Shown here: positions 8,847-17,042 of the stretch, piece by piece
Layout of the letters: every line of letters begins with the position of its first letter
Position numbering within the stretch: position 1 is the first letter of the stretch
Assembly (NCBI GenBank): GCA_964526475.1
Contig: CAZGKF010000001.1
Span: 1-64,000 of the forward strand
DNA: 64,000 nt
DNA from: CAYVTV01 sp964526475
GTDB taxonomy: Bacteria > Bacteroidota > Bacteroidia > Bacteroidales > GCA-2748055
Direction: 5' to 3'
The notes under the pieces: model-generated
Seen by the model: the letters and a program-made list of their open reading frames with translations, nothing else
What the model was told of the DNA's origin: nothing
The model's database searches: none
Made by a program: the position numbers and the translations under genes

Positions 8847-9755
8847 TTAATTTCTTCCTGAAAGAATTACTATTACCGTACCACTCAGAACGAGTAATGC
8901 TCCAACAATACTGAGTATGGTAAAGCTCTCCGGTTGTATCCAGCTTACTGCTGCCACATCAAGAATTGCCATCATAATAAATGTTATTACCGGATTCATT
9001 GTTATAATTACACTCACTTTATTTGCTTCAGCATATTTAAGAGCTAAGGCAAGGGACCCATATGCGAGCAAGGTGTTCAGACCAAGGAAAATTAACAACA
9101 GCCACTCTTTTAATTCCAAAAATGGTATTTTGGGAAACTCCACAAATGGTAAAAATAACAGGCAGCAGAACCCATATATAAACAGGTTCAGTTGGTTTGG
9201 ATTCCAGTTTCTTACCAGTATCTTCTGCAATGTAGAAAAACACGCCCAGGAAAGCCCTCCTAAAACAACATATAATATGCCTCTTGAATAATTTCCCCGG
9301 CTTCCAGCCAACTCAATAATCTGATCGGAATAAAACAACCCCAGACCCGTAAGTAATATAATGAAACCTGTTAAATGCTTCCATGTTATCTTTTCTCTGA
9401 AATAAATAATCCCAATCACTGCAAAACTCACAGGTCCAACCTGTATGAATACCTGGCCGTTTGAAGGGGTAGTGAGATGAAGGCCCGAAATAAATCCAAG
9501 GTAATTAAATCCCAGAAAGATGGCGGCAATAAAAAGAACAACCGGAGGTGTTCTGAAATTTGAAATTAAAGACTTGTTGAAAAAAAGAAGTATGATGAAC
9601 AATAAAAAAAAAGCGATGGTAAAACGGAACCAGACTATAGAAACCGGATTAAGGCTGTTGAGTGATACTTTAATTGCAATAGCGAGAAAACCCCAGAGAA
9701 ATGCGGTAAAACCGGCATAAAATAAACCCTTATTTGATTTCCCTGCAGATTTCAT
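8847..9755 (-). CDS. EamA/DMT-family exporter
   Basis: A 302-residue inner-membrane protein with ten predicted helices arranged as two EamA repeats (about residues 10-142 and 156-298). Each repeat opens with a Gly/Trp-rich first helix: 'FTAFLWGFLAIAIK' and 'LYVVLGGLSWACFSTLQK'. The end of each repeat carries the usual 'GxxLxxxG' pattern (TGFIILLTGLGLFY; SIVGALLVLSGTVIVI). Members export amino acids, nucleosides or other metabolites; the substrate here is unknown. It is convergent with the symporter operon and divergent from the M1 peptidase gene. Confidence 0.85.
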   Translation of the reverse strand: MKSAGKSNKGLFYAGFTAFLWGFLAIAIKVSLNSLNPVSIVWFRFTIAFFLLFIILLFFNKSLISNFRTPPVVLFIAAIFLGFNYLGFISGLHLTTPSNGQVFIQVGPVSFAVIGIIYFREKITWKHLTGFIILLTGLGLFYSDQIIELAGSRGNYSRGILYVVLGGLSWACFSTLQKILVRNWNPNQLNLFIYGFCCLLFLPFVEFPKIPFLELKEWLLLIFLGLNTLLAYGSLALALKYAEANKVSVIITMNPVITFIMMAILDVAAVSWIQPESFTILSIVGALLVLSGTVIVILSGRN

Positions 9756-9869
9756 AAAAAATTTATTACCTGTTCAACTTGAAAAATCATCGCTAATTAG
9801 TAATAATTCCTGAAAAAATGTATTATTTTCCTGTTAAATTATATATTGCATAGTTCAAAAAACGTTCTC

Positions 9870-11759
9870 ATGAAACGAATAATTCTAATCTCACTTTTGT
9901 TAATCTTATGTTTTCCCGGGAATAGTCAAACTGGTCAAATATTTATTCCAAGAGAAATTAATGCTGCCATTAAAGCAGGTACACGTTCTCCGGATGGGAC
10001 CCCGGGTGAAAATTATTTTCAGAACCGCGTTGATTATGACATAGATGTTGAATATTTTCCTGACACCAGATTTCTGAAAGGAGTTTGTAATATAACATAC
10101 ACAAATAACAGTCCCGTTCAGCTTAAATTAATTGTTATCAGATTATATCAGAACGTCTTCTTAAAAGGGGGTATAAGGGGAAGAGAGGTTGATCCTATTG
10201 ATGTTCATAATGGAGTTAAAATAAATTCAATAATTATCAATGGAAAGGAATTTGATCCGGAGTCACCATTGTATAAAACGCAAACAAACATTGTGTTTCC
10301 CTTTGGAATTAGTCCGGGTAAGAAAGCATCCCTTGTAATTGATTGGGAATTCAATATGCCTGCAAAAACTACGAATCGTTTCGGATGTTATGATGATTTA
10401 TCCTGTTTTATTGCTTACTGGTTTCCTCAGGTATCTGTATTTGATGATATTAATGGCTGGGATATGTCAGATTATACCGGAGTAGCAGAATTTTATAATG
10501 AATATGGAGATTTCCTTGTTAATATACGTGTACCACAGAATTTTATAGTTTGGGGCACAGGAGACCTGATGAATCCTGAAAGTGTTTTACAAAAAGAATA
10601 TCTTGAAAAATTCAATCTTGCAAAAAATTCTGATGAAATAGTGCATATTATTGACCGGGAAGATATGAAAACGAAGTCGCTAATTACGAAGAAAGCTAAA
10701 AACATCTGGAAATTCTCGGCACAAAATGTTAATGACTTTGCTTTTGCAGTTAGCAACACCTATTTATGGGACGGAACATCTGTTGAAATTACAGATAAGG
10801 GTGGATTGAAAAGGCGGGTTTTAATAGAAAGTGCATATAGAAAAGCATCTGTTAACTTCAGAGATGTAGCTGAAATAGCAGCCTGGTCTGTTAAGGAATA
10901 TTCTCAAACCTTTCCCGGAATAGCTTATCCATATCCAAAACTTACCATTTTTAATGGTAAAGGAGGAATGGAATTCCCCATGATAAAAAATAACGGAGAA
11001 TCTGATCCCAGGGGTACATTATTTGTCACAACTCATGAGATTGGTCATAGCTATTTCCCATTTCTTGTAGGAACAAACCAGAAAAAACACGGATGGCTCG
11101 ATGAGGGTTTAGTAACAATGATAGCTCAGGAACAACATCTTCTGAGAGATACTACATTGAATTACAGAAAACTGTATAATAAACAATACCCTTTGGTTGC
11201 TGCAACAGAACAAGACGTGCCTCCTATCGTAAATTCCAATTACCTTTCTGATGAAATTTTCCAGGTACACGAATATATGAGACCAAGTCTTGCTTTCTGG
11301 ACACTCAGGGATATTCTTGGTAAAGATGTTTTCCAGGAGTGCATCATCGGGTTTATCGAAAAATGGAAAGGGAAACACCCTACGCCATGGGACTTTATCA
11401 GTCTTTTAGAACACATTTCGGGGATGGAACTGGGATGGTTTTTTGATCCATGGTTTGGTCGTTTTGCATACCCTGACTTGAAAATCGCAGAAATACATGT
11501 AAAAAATTCTTCCACAGATATAATTATTGAGAACTCCGGAGGGATGCCTTTCCCTGCCAGCCTGAAATTAATCTTTAAGGATGGCACGGAAGAAACTTTT
11601 TCGATACCTGCTGAAATTTGGATGAATAAATCCACCTATGCTTTTTGTTACACCGGGGATAAAATACTTTTTTCAGCCGAACTTATAACAGTTGGATACC
11701 CCGATGTTGATCTTATCAATAACAGAAAGGAAATTAACATATCTGATAATATTTTTTAA
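9870..11759 (+). CDS. M1-family zinc metallopeptidase, exported
   Basis: A 629-residue peptidase with a signal peptide (MKRIILISLLLILCFPGNSQ). The frame can be opened by a TTG at 9846, but the ATG at 9870 gives a proper signal peptide and is preferred. The gluzincin site HEIGH is at 389-393, with the third ligand Glu412 in WLDEG, exactly the HExxH-x18-E spacing of M1 enzymes. GGMEFP replaces the classical GxMEN motif, as in some periplasmic Bacteroidetes members. An N-terminal beta domain (residues about 45-250) precedes the catalytic domain. It probably trims peptides in the periplasm or at the surface. Single-gene transcription unit. Confidence 0.88.
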   Translation: MKRIILISLLLILCFPGNSQTGQIFIPREINAAIKAGTRSPDGTPGENYFQNRVDYDIDVEYFPDTRFLKGVCNITYTNNSPVQLKLIVIRLYQNVFLKGGIRGREVDPIDVHNGVKINSIIINGKEFDPESPLYKTQTNIVFPFGISPGKKASLVIDWEFNMPAKTTNRFGCYDDLSCFIAYWFPQVSVFDDINGWDMSDYTGVAEFYNEYGDFLVNIRVPQNFIVWGTGDLMNPESVLQKEYLEKFNLAKNSDEIVHIIDREDMKTKSLITKKAKNIWKFSAQNVNDFAFAVSNTYLWDGTSVEITDKGGLKRRVLIESAYRKASVNFRDVAEIAAWSVKEYSQTFPGIAYPYPKLTIFNGKGGMEFPMIKNNGESDPRGTLFVTTHEIGHSYFPFLVGTNQKKHGWLDEGLVTMIAQEQHLLRDTTLNYRKLYNKQYPLVAATEQDVPPIVNSNYLSDEIFQVHEYMRPSLAFWTLRDILGKDVFQECIIGFIEKWKGKHPTPWDFISLLEHISGMELGWFFDPWFGRFAYPDLKIAEIHVKNSSTDIIIENSGGMPFPASLKLIFKDGTEETFSIPAEIWMNKSTYAFCYTGDKILFSAELITVGYPDVDLINNRKEINISDNIF

Positions 11760-11865
11760 CACTTGATACAAACTGTTAAACATCCATTTTTTAATGTTTA
11801 TCTAATAGATTCGCTTATTTTTTCCACCACAGTTATCTTTCCTTACATTTACATAAATAAATTAT

Positions 11866-12879
11866 ATGAAAATAGCTTTATACAGTTCTAAATCATTCGA
11901 TCAGGAATATTTTGAACGGGAAAATAAAGAATTCGGATTTGAGATCAGCTACTATGAAGGATCATTAAAACCATCCAGTGCAAAACTTGCAGAAGGTTAT
12001 CTTGCTATTTCGGCATTTGTGAATGACAAAGTAAACAGGGAAACTATCTCAAATCTCTATGATTTAGGTATTAAACTTATTGCTTTGCGCTGCGCAGGAT
12101 TTAATAATATTGACCTGGAAGCTGCTGAAGAGTTTGGGATTACAGTTATGAGGGTGCCTGCTTATTCCCCTTATGCTGTCGCCGAACATGCGGTTGCTCT
12201 TATTTTAAGTCTTAACAGAAAGATACACAAGGCATTCAACAGAGTAAGAGACAACAACTTCTCACTGGAAAGACTTGAAGGTTTTGATCTCTATGGTAAA
12301 ACTGTCGGAGTTATAGGAACCGGAAATATCGGAAGTGTTTTTGCAACGATTATGAGTGGGTTTGGATGTAAAATTCTTGCATATGATATCTATAAGAATC
12401 CTCAGTTAATAGATAAAGGCATAGAATATACCGATTTGCCAAATCTTTTTATGAATTCCGATATTATTTCTCTTCATTGTCCTCTGAATCCCTCAACCAC
12501 TCATCTGATAAACAAAAATAGTCTTGGAATGATGAAAAAGGGCGCAATGCTCATAAACACCAGCCGGGGTAAACTAATCAATACCCAGGATGTGATAGAA
12601 GCACTAAAAAACAGGCATCTGGGCTATCTTGGAATTGATGTATATGCCGAAGAAGAAAAAATCTTTTTCAAAAATCTTTCAGAAAGGATTATTGATGACG
12701 AACTTATTTCAAGACTAATGACATTCCCGAATGTATTGATAACTGCCCATCAGGGTTTTATGACACACGAAGCTCTTATACAAATTGCCAGGACAAGCCT
12801 GAAAAATATTCAGGATTTTTTTAAGGGAGTGAAATCTGATAACGTAGTCAATTATAACAAAGTAGTATCAAAATATTAA
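11866..12879 (+). CDS. ldhA: D-2-hydroxyacid dehydrogenase (D-lactate dehydrogenase type)
   Basis: A 337-residue cytosolic NAD-dependent enzyme that probably interconverts pyruvate and D-lactate in fermentation. The N-terminal start MKIALYSSKSFDQEYF is characteristic of LdhA. The NAD-binding GxGxxG motif is GVIGTGNIGSVFA (about residue 146). The catalytic set is Arg in INTSRGKLIN (about 233), Glu in YAEEEKIFF (about 263), and His in ITAHQGFMTHEA (about 295). Length fits the family (about 330). It is monocistronic. A neighbouring 2-hydroxyacid substrate cannot be excluded, but the LdhA subgroup features are strong. Confidence 0.87.
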   Translation: MKIALYSSKSFDQEYFERENKEFGFEISYYEGSLKPSSAKLAEGYLAISAFVNDKVNRETISNLYDLGIKLIALRCAGFNNIDLEAAEEFGITVMRVPAYSPYAVAEHAVALILSLNRKIHKAFNRVRDNNFSLERLEGFDLYGKTVGVIGTGNIGSVFATIMSGFGCKILAYDIYKNPQLIDKGIEYTDLPNLFMNSDIISLHCPLNPSTTHLINKNSLGMMKKGAMLINTSRGKLINTQDVIEALKNRHLGYLGIDVYAEEEKIFFKNLSERIIDDELISRLMTFPNVLITAHQGFMTHEALIQIARTSLKNIQDFFKGVKSDNVVNYNKVVSKY

Positions 12880-12935
12880 TGTCTTTATTATCTGGCAGCT
12901 TTTCCAGGACGCTTATTCTTCATGTATTATAAATC

Positions 12936-13316
12936 TTACTCAAAAAGACCTTCATCCCTGATAAGTAATAAAATAGCAGATTGTGGAATAATAAGTAATT
13001 TTTCTTTATTAAATTCAATTTCCCATCCGCTTTTCTGAAGATAAACTGCAATGTCTCCCTCTTTTGGTTGCAAAGGAACATATTTGACATTATCATTGGA
13101 GGTTTTCCATAATTCATCAGTTTCATTTATTGCAGGAATGGGATAACCCGGCCCCACTTTGAGAACATAACCGCTATGAATCTTTTCATTTTCTGTGACA
13201 CCCGGCGGAAGATACAAACCTGATTTGGTCTGCTGCTGATTTTTGGGTTTAATCAAAATACGGTCCCCAACTACAATAAACTTCTTTAAATCCTTTTCAT
13301 TGATCTCTAAACTCAT
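12936..13316 (-). CDS. GroES-like co-chaperonin family protein
   Basis: About 126 residues with the Cpn10 core: 'FIVVGDRILIKPKNQQQ' at the N-terminus, then 'TKSGLYLPPG', a glycine-containing mobile-loop-like region, 'YVLKVGPGYPIP' and 'EGDIAVYLQKSGWEIEF'. It is longer than classical GroES (about 95) and is not next to groEL, so it is a divergent paralogue found in Bacteroidetes rather than the housekeeping groES. Possible starts are TTG 13334, ATG 13325 and ATG 13316. A TAAATTTG -7 element at 13339-13332 (minus strand) would place transcription start near 13325, which favours ATG 13316. It is convergent with ldhA. Confidence 0.72.
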   Translation of the reverse strand: MSLEINEKDLKKFIVVGDRILIKPKNQQQTKSGLYLPPGVTENEKIHSGYVLKVGPGYPIPAINETDELWKTSNDNVKYVPLQPKEGDIAVYLQKSGWEIEFNKEKLLIIPQSAILLLIRDEGLFE

Positions 13317-13331
13317 ACTCTCCATTTTTTG

Positions 13332-13339
13332 CAAATTTA
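13332..13339 (-). promoter_or_regulatory. Candidate -7 element for the GroES-like gene
   Basis: TAAATTTG on the minus strand matches TAnnTTTG and lies just ahead of the preferred start. No good -33 TTTG is seen 19 bp upstream. Confidence 0.35.
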
Positions 13340-13475
13340 CACTTTATATGCTAAGAGACTACCTTAAAATGTAGAATTTATTATTTGTTTTTCCGTTTTA
13401 AGGCTACTTATTATTCATATCTCTAAAAAAATACAGAATAATCAAACCGTACATGCGGTTAAGATTAATAATTTT

Positions 13476-13483
13476 TAACTTTG
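13476..13483 (+). promoter_or_regulatory. Candidate -7 element upstream of the patatin gene
   Basis: TAACTTTG matches the Bacteroidetes -7 consensus and lies about 115 bp before the preferred start of the patatin gene. The -33 element is not convincing. A 25-codon frame at 13491-13568 lies in the leader. Confidence 0.35.
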
Positions 13484-13599
13484 TTAGTGAATGAGCTGTA
13501 ACAAAGGAATCATTGCTTCTTCCCTGGGTGGGAAAACTTATAATTTACAAAGAATAACAGGTGTTTAAAAAATATTTCATTTCAGGAATAATCCGGAGC

Positions 13600-15777
13600 A
13601 TGCAAAGGCTGATTTTCTTCAGCTTTTTAGTGTGCTTTATAACACAAAACTCCTTTTGTCAGTCTGATAATACCGAAAGACCAAAAATTGGTGTAGTCCT
13701 TAGTGGTGGAGGAGCAAAAGGGCTTGCCCACATTGGTTTCCTGAAGGTTATGGAAGAAGCCGGCATACGACCTGATTACATCGGGGGGACAAGTATGGGA
13801 AGTATTATAGGAGGGCTTTATGCAATTGGATATTCTGCCGATTCTCTCGAAAAAATTGCTAAAGGGATGCGATGGAACTATTACCTTACCGATGATATTC
13901 CACGCAGATATATTACCCTTGAAGAAAAAGCTGATAATGACAGGTTTCTTCTTTCTTTTCCCATAGAAGAAAGAAGAATAGTCATTCCTTCCGGAATAGT
14001 TAACGGGCAGAATATTGAAAATATCTTAAATGTATTATGCGCGCCTGTCCATGATGTCAGGAACTTTAATGATCTGCAAATCCCCTACCTCTGTGTTGCA
14101 ACAAATATTGAAACAGGAGAGGAGGTAGTATTCAGAGAAGGTTCCCTTCCGGAAGCAATGCGCGCCAGCATGGGCATCCCAAGTGTCTTTTACCCAATAG
14201 AAATATCAGGTAAATTACTTGTTGACGGCGGAGTTGTAAATAATTTTCCTGTTAATCATGTAAAGGATATGGGAGCTGATATTATTATCGGTGTGGATGT
14301 TGGTTTTCAGTTCCATACAAAAGAAGATCTCAATTCAATTATCAGGATTATTGAGCAAACAACTTTGTTTCTTGGTCATAGTTTAAACGAAATTAACAAA
14401 AGTCATTGCAACATTCTTATTACCCCTGAGATCAAAGATTATTCAGCATCCAGTTTTAATGCTACAGACACCCTTATTGCACTTGGTGAAATAGCGGCCC
14501 GACAAAAATTCACGGAGATGAAAGAACTGGCTGAGACGCTTCGTAAATATGATAACACCTATTCCCCTTCACAGAACCTCCCTATACTGGATTCAATTCT
14601 TATAAAAGAAATTAAGATAAAAGGTCTGAATAAAGTATCGTCTAAATTAGTGTCAGGAAAATTACAACTTGAACCTATGCAAAAATATTCACCTGAAGAA
14701 ATTGGAACAGCAGTGGAAAGGACATATTCCAGTCTATATTTTGAAAAAATATCCTGGCAGCTGGAAGTACCCGAAAGTGGCGGTACCCGGATAATTATAA
14801 ATGCAACAGAGGCAAAAGGGGGTCTCTTCCGGGCCGGGTTACATTATGATACAAATTACAAAGCTGCTCTCCTGTTAAACACAACCTTCAGGAATGTTTT
14901 ATTGGATGGATCTAAATTCTCAACAAACCTTTCCCTCGGCGAAAATCCATTCCTGAATATAAATTATTTCAAGAATAATGGGTGGAAACCGGGATTTGGA
15001 CTTAATGCAGAAGTAAACAATTTCGATGTTTTTGCTTACAATAATGAAGGAAGGAAAATTTCAAACCTGAGTTATACTGAAGGCAGTATTCAGCTTTACA
15101 CCCAATCCATAATCAGAAATAGCCATGCCATTGGTTTTGGAACCGAGATGGAACGAACAATTCTGAAACCAAGAATTGATCCGGGATTTAATTTCGATCA
15201 GTCAAGGCAAACATTTCTCAGTTATTACGGTTTCGTGGAGCTTGATTCATATGATAATGCTTACTTTCCAAAACGAGGCGTTAAAATGAACACCGAGTTC
15301 AGGATTATAACACATAAAAATCAGCACCCTGTTCTTTTCTTTTCTGGCAGAACAAGCAAGGTCATGCGCCTTTCGCCTCGCGGATCCCTACTTCTTCATG
15401 CCTATGGAGGATTTGCTCATGGCGACTCTATCCCGTACCAGTATTATTTTTACACCGGAGGATTAAATCCGGTTAGAAGAAATGGGATGATACCGTTTGT
15501 AGGTTTGGATTTCATGGAACGTGCCGAAAAAAATGCACTGGTACTTAGAGCTGACCTCCAGATTGAACTGTTCAAAAACTTATATATTACTGCAAAAGCA
15601 AATGTTGGTAATCTGAAATCTGATTTCACAGAACTTTTTACCTATAATAAAATGATTGGAGGCTTCGGTCTTACTTTCAGCTACGACAGCTGGATAGGAC
15701 CAATAGAATACACATTGATGAAATCAATCAACAAAACGAGGGTTCTGAGCTTTATCAATATTGGTTACTGGTTCTGA
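13600..15777 (+). CDS. Patatin-like phospholipase fused to an Omp85-type barrel
   Basis: About 725 residues. A GTG at 13561 could extend the frame, but the ATG at 13600 begins a clean signal peptide (MQRLIFFSFLVCFITQNSFC). The patatin domain shows the oxyanion-hole motif SGGGAKGLAHIG, the nucleophile elbow GTSMGS and the catalytic Asp in LVDGGVVNNFP. It is followed by a POTRA-like segment (about residues 335-410, 'KEIKIKGLNKVSSKLV') and a C-terminal 16-strand-type barrel. The fold plan matches PlpD-like type Vd autotransporters and their Bacteroidetes relatives. It likely hydrolyses phospholipids at the outer membrane or is displayed on the surface. Whether the patatin domain is released is unknown. 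Confidence 0.88.
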   Translation: MQRLIFFSFLVCFITQNSFCQSDNTERPKIGVVLSGGGAKGLAHIGFLKVMEEAGIRPDYIGGTSMGSIIGGLYAIGYSADSLEKIAKGMRWNYYLTDDIPRRYITLEEKADNDRFLLSFPIEERRIVIPSGIVNGQNIENILNVLCAPVHDVRNFNDLQIPYLCVATNIETGEEVVFREGSLPEAMRASMGIPSVFYPIEISGKLLVDGGVVNNFPVNHVKDMGADIIIGVDVGFQFHTKEDLNSIIRIIEQTTLFLGHSLNEINKSHCNILITPEIKDYSASSFNATDTLIALGEIAARQKFTEMKELAETLRKYDNTYSPSQNLPILDSILIKEIKIKGLNKVSSKLVSGKLQLEPMQKYSPEEIGTAVERTYSSLYFEKISWQLEVPESGGTRIIINATEAKGGLFRAGLHYDTNYKAALLLNTTFRNVLLDGSKFSTNLSLGENPFLNINYFKNNGWKPGFGLNAEVNNFDVFAYNNEGRKISNLSYTEGSIQLYTQSIIRNSHAIGFGTEMERTILKPRIDPGFNFDQSRQTFLSYYGFVELDSYDNAYFPKRGVKMNTEFRIITHKNQHPVLFFSGRTSKVMRLSPRGSLLLHAYGGFAHGDSIPYQYYFYTGGLNPVRRNGMIPFVGLDFMERAEKNALVLRADLQIELFKNLYITAKANVGNLKSDFTELFTYNKMIGGFGLTFSYDSWIGPIEYTLMKSINKTRVLSFINIGYWF

Positions 15778-15788
15778 GGTTATAAAGT

Positions 15789-16010
15789 TTTATCAATTAC
15801 AAAACATTGCTTTTCCCCACCGATCCTGTGGCAATAGATAGAATTGGATATGATATAATACTTAAAAAGCGTATGGAAGAAGGTATACAGGAAGAAGAAG
15901 TTACGACAGCAAGGAGATTTATGGAGCTTGCAGAAAATTTAAAACTGGGAATTGCTGAATTCTGTAAAATTATGGTAAAAAAATCGAATTGTAATAAATT
16001 ATGTTTTTAA
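15789..16010 (+). pseudogene. C-terminal remnant of a DUF362-type protein
   Basis: The open stretch encodes KTLLFPTDPVAIDRIGYDII followed by a Lys/Glu-rich helix. This closely resembles the C-terminal segment of DUF362 family proteins ('DPVAxDxxGxxII'). A stop codon lies just upstream at 15783, there is no start codon or N-terminal domain, and the patatin gene ends only a few bases before it. I infer a deletion that removed the front of a DUF362 gene. It precedes the DUF6599-like gene at 16043, a pairing I have seen in related genomes, so an ancestral two-gene unit may have lost its first member. Confidence 0.5.
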
Positions 16011-16042
16011 CCTGTTGTAATAAATTCTTTAATTAAGAAAAC

Positions 16043-16852
16043 ATGACAAACATTGGTAAATTCTCTCTTGTCTTATTTATCATTTTTAGTGCAGAATGTC
16101 TCCATGCACAAACAGAAATTGCATTTCCGGATTTCAGCCATTCTGATATCAAAAAAGTAAAGGAAAAAGTGTTCACGGGAGAAACACTCTTCGGGCATAT
16201 TAATGGTGGTGCAGAATTATATTTTGAATATGGTTTTAATAATCTCACATACAGAGAATACCATTCCACAGTTGCGAGATATGTTATTGAAGTATATAAT
16301 ATGCAGGATGCTGCTGCTGCTTTTGGGATTTTCTCTCTTAAGAAATACAGATGCATTGAAATGCAAGGGCCTACACCACACTATTGTGAAACAGGGCATC
16401 AGATATTGCTTGGCAAAGGGAATTATTTCATTTCGATAGCTATGGCTAAAAGTTCGGAAAAAGAGAAAGCCCAGGCAAGGGAAATAGCAAATCTCTTAAT
16501 TTCAAACATACCTGAAAACCTTGATTTCAATCCTTCAAATGTATATGGATATAATTCACAGGAAAAGGACTTCCGGTTATTCAGGGGAAAGCTTGGTTTT
16601 CAGAATGGATTGCTTGAATGGGAGCAATTACTGGAAGGTTATAATAATTATACCTGTCTGCATTTTAGGGAGAAAAATCCTTCTCCCTCTGAAAATTTTT
16701 ATGTTGAATTCTCTACAGAGAGCGAGGTAATTGACTTTATGAAAAAAGCGATTTTGGAAAACAGAATTAAAAGTACCGGGGATAAAAAACAAAAATGGGA
16801 TATTGATGTAAGGGGAAATAAAGCATGGTTTAAGATACTTCCCTCTGAATAA
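16043..16852 (+). CDS. Exported DUF6599-like protein of unknown function
   Basis: A 269-residue protein with a signal peptide (first 22 residues, ending CLHAQ). The body contains 'GHINGGAELYFEYGFNNLT', 'YVIEVYNMQDAAAAFGIFS', and 'GNYFISIAMAKSSEKEK', which match my memory of the DUF6599 family. No catalytic motif is evident. It sits directly after a decayed DUF362 fragment. I infer a periplasmic or surface protein once working with a DUF362 redox-type partner; if so, its partner is now lost from this locus. Confidence 0.6.
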   Translation: MTNIGKFSLVLFIIFSAECLHAQTEIAFPDFSHSDIKKVKEKVFTGETLFGHINGGAELYFEYGFNNLTYREYHSTVARYVIEVYNMQDAAAAFGIFSLKKYRCIEMQGPTPHYCETGHQILLGKGNYFISIAMAKSSEKEKAQAREIANLLISNIPENLDFNPSNVYGYNSQEKDFRLFRGKLGFQNGLLEWEQLLEGYNNYTCLHFREKNPSPSENFYVEFSTESEVIDFMKKAILENRIKSTGDKKQKWDIDVRGNKAWFKILPSE

Positions 16853-17042
16853 TAAAATTTAATTAATCTGCTCGTATCAGATATCAGCTTATTCTGCATT
16901 GGCTATATCAAAATGTAAATCTGAAGTTAATTGACTATAAATTGGCCACTTATAGGAAATAATGCCCGTTTATATAGTTTTTTTACAGTTTATAGTATAT
17001 TTCAGAGATTTTCGGAATAAACATATACACCATTCTAAGATG

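Noticed and set aside
12936..13316. Main groES of a groESL operon
   Set aside because: Too long for classical GroES and no groEL beside it.
13491..13568. 25-codon frame ahead of the patatin gene
   Set aside because: Could be a leader peptide, but there is no conserved feature or attenuator structure to support it.
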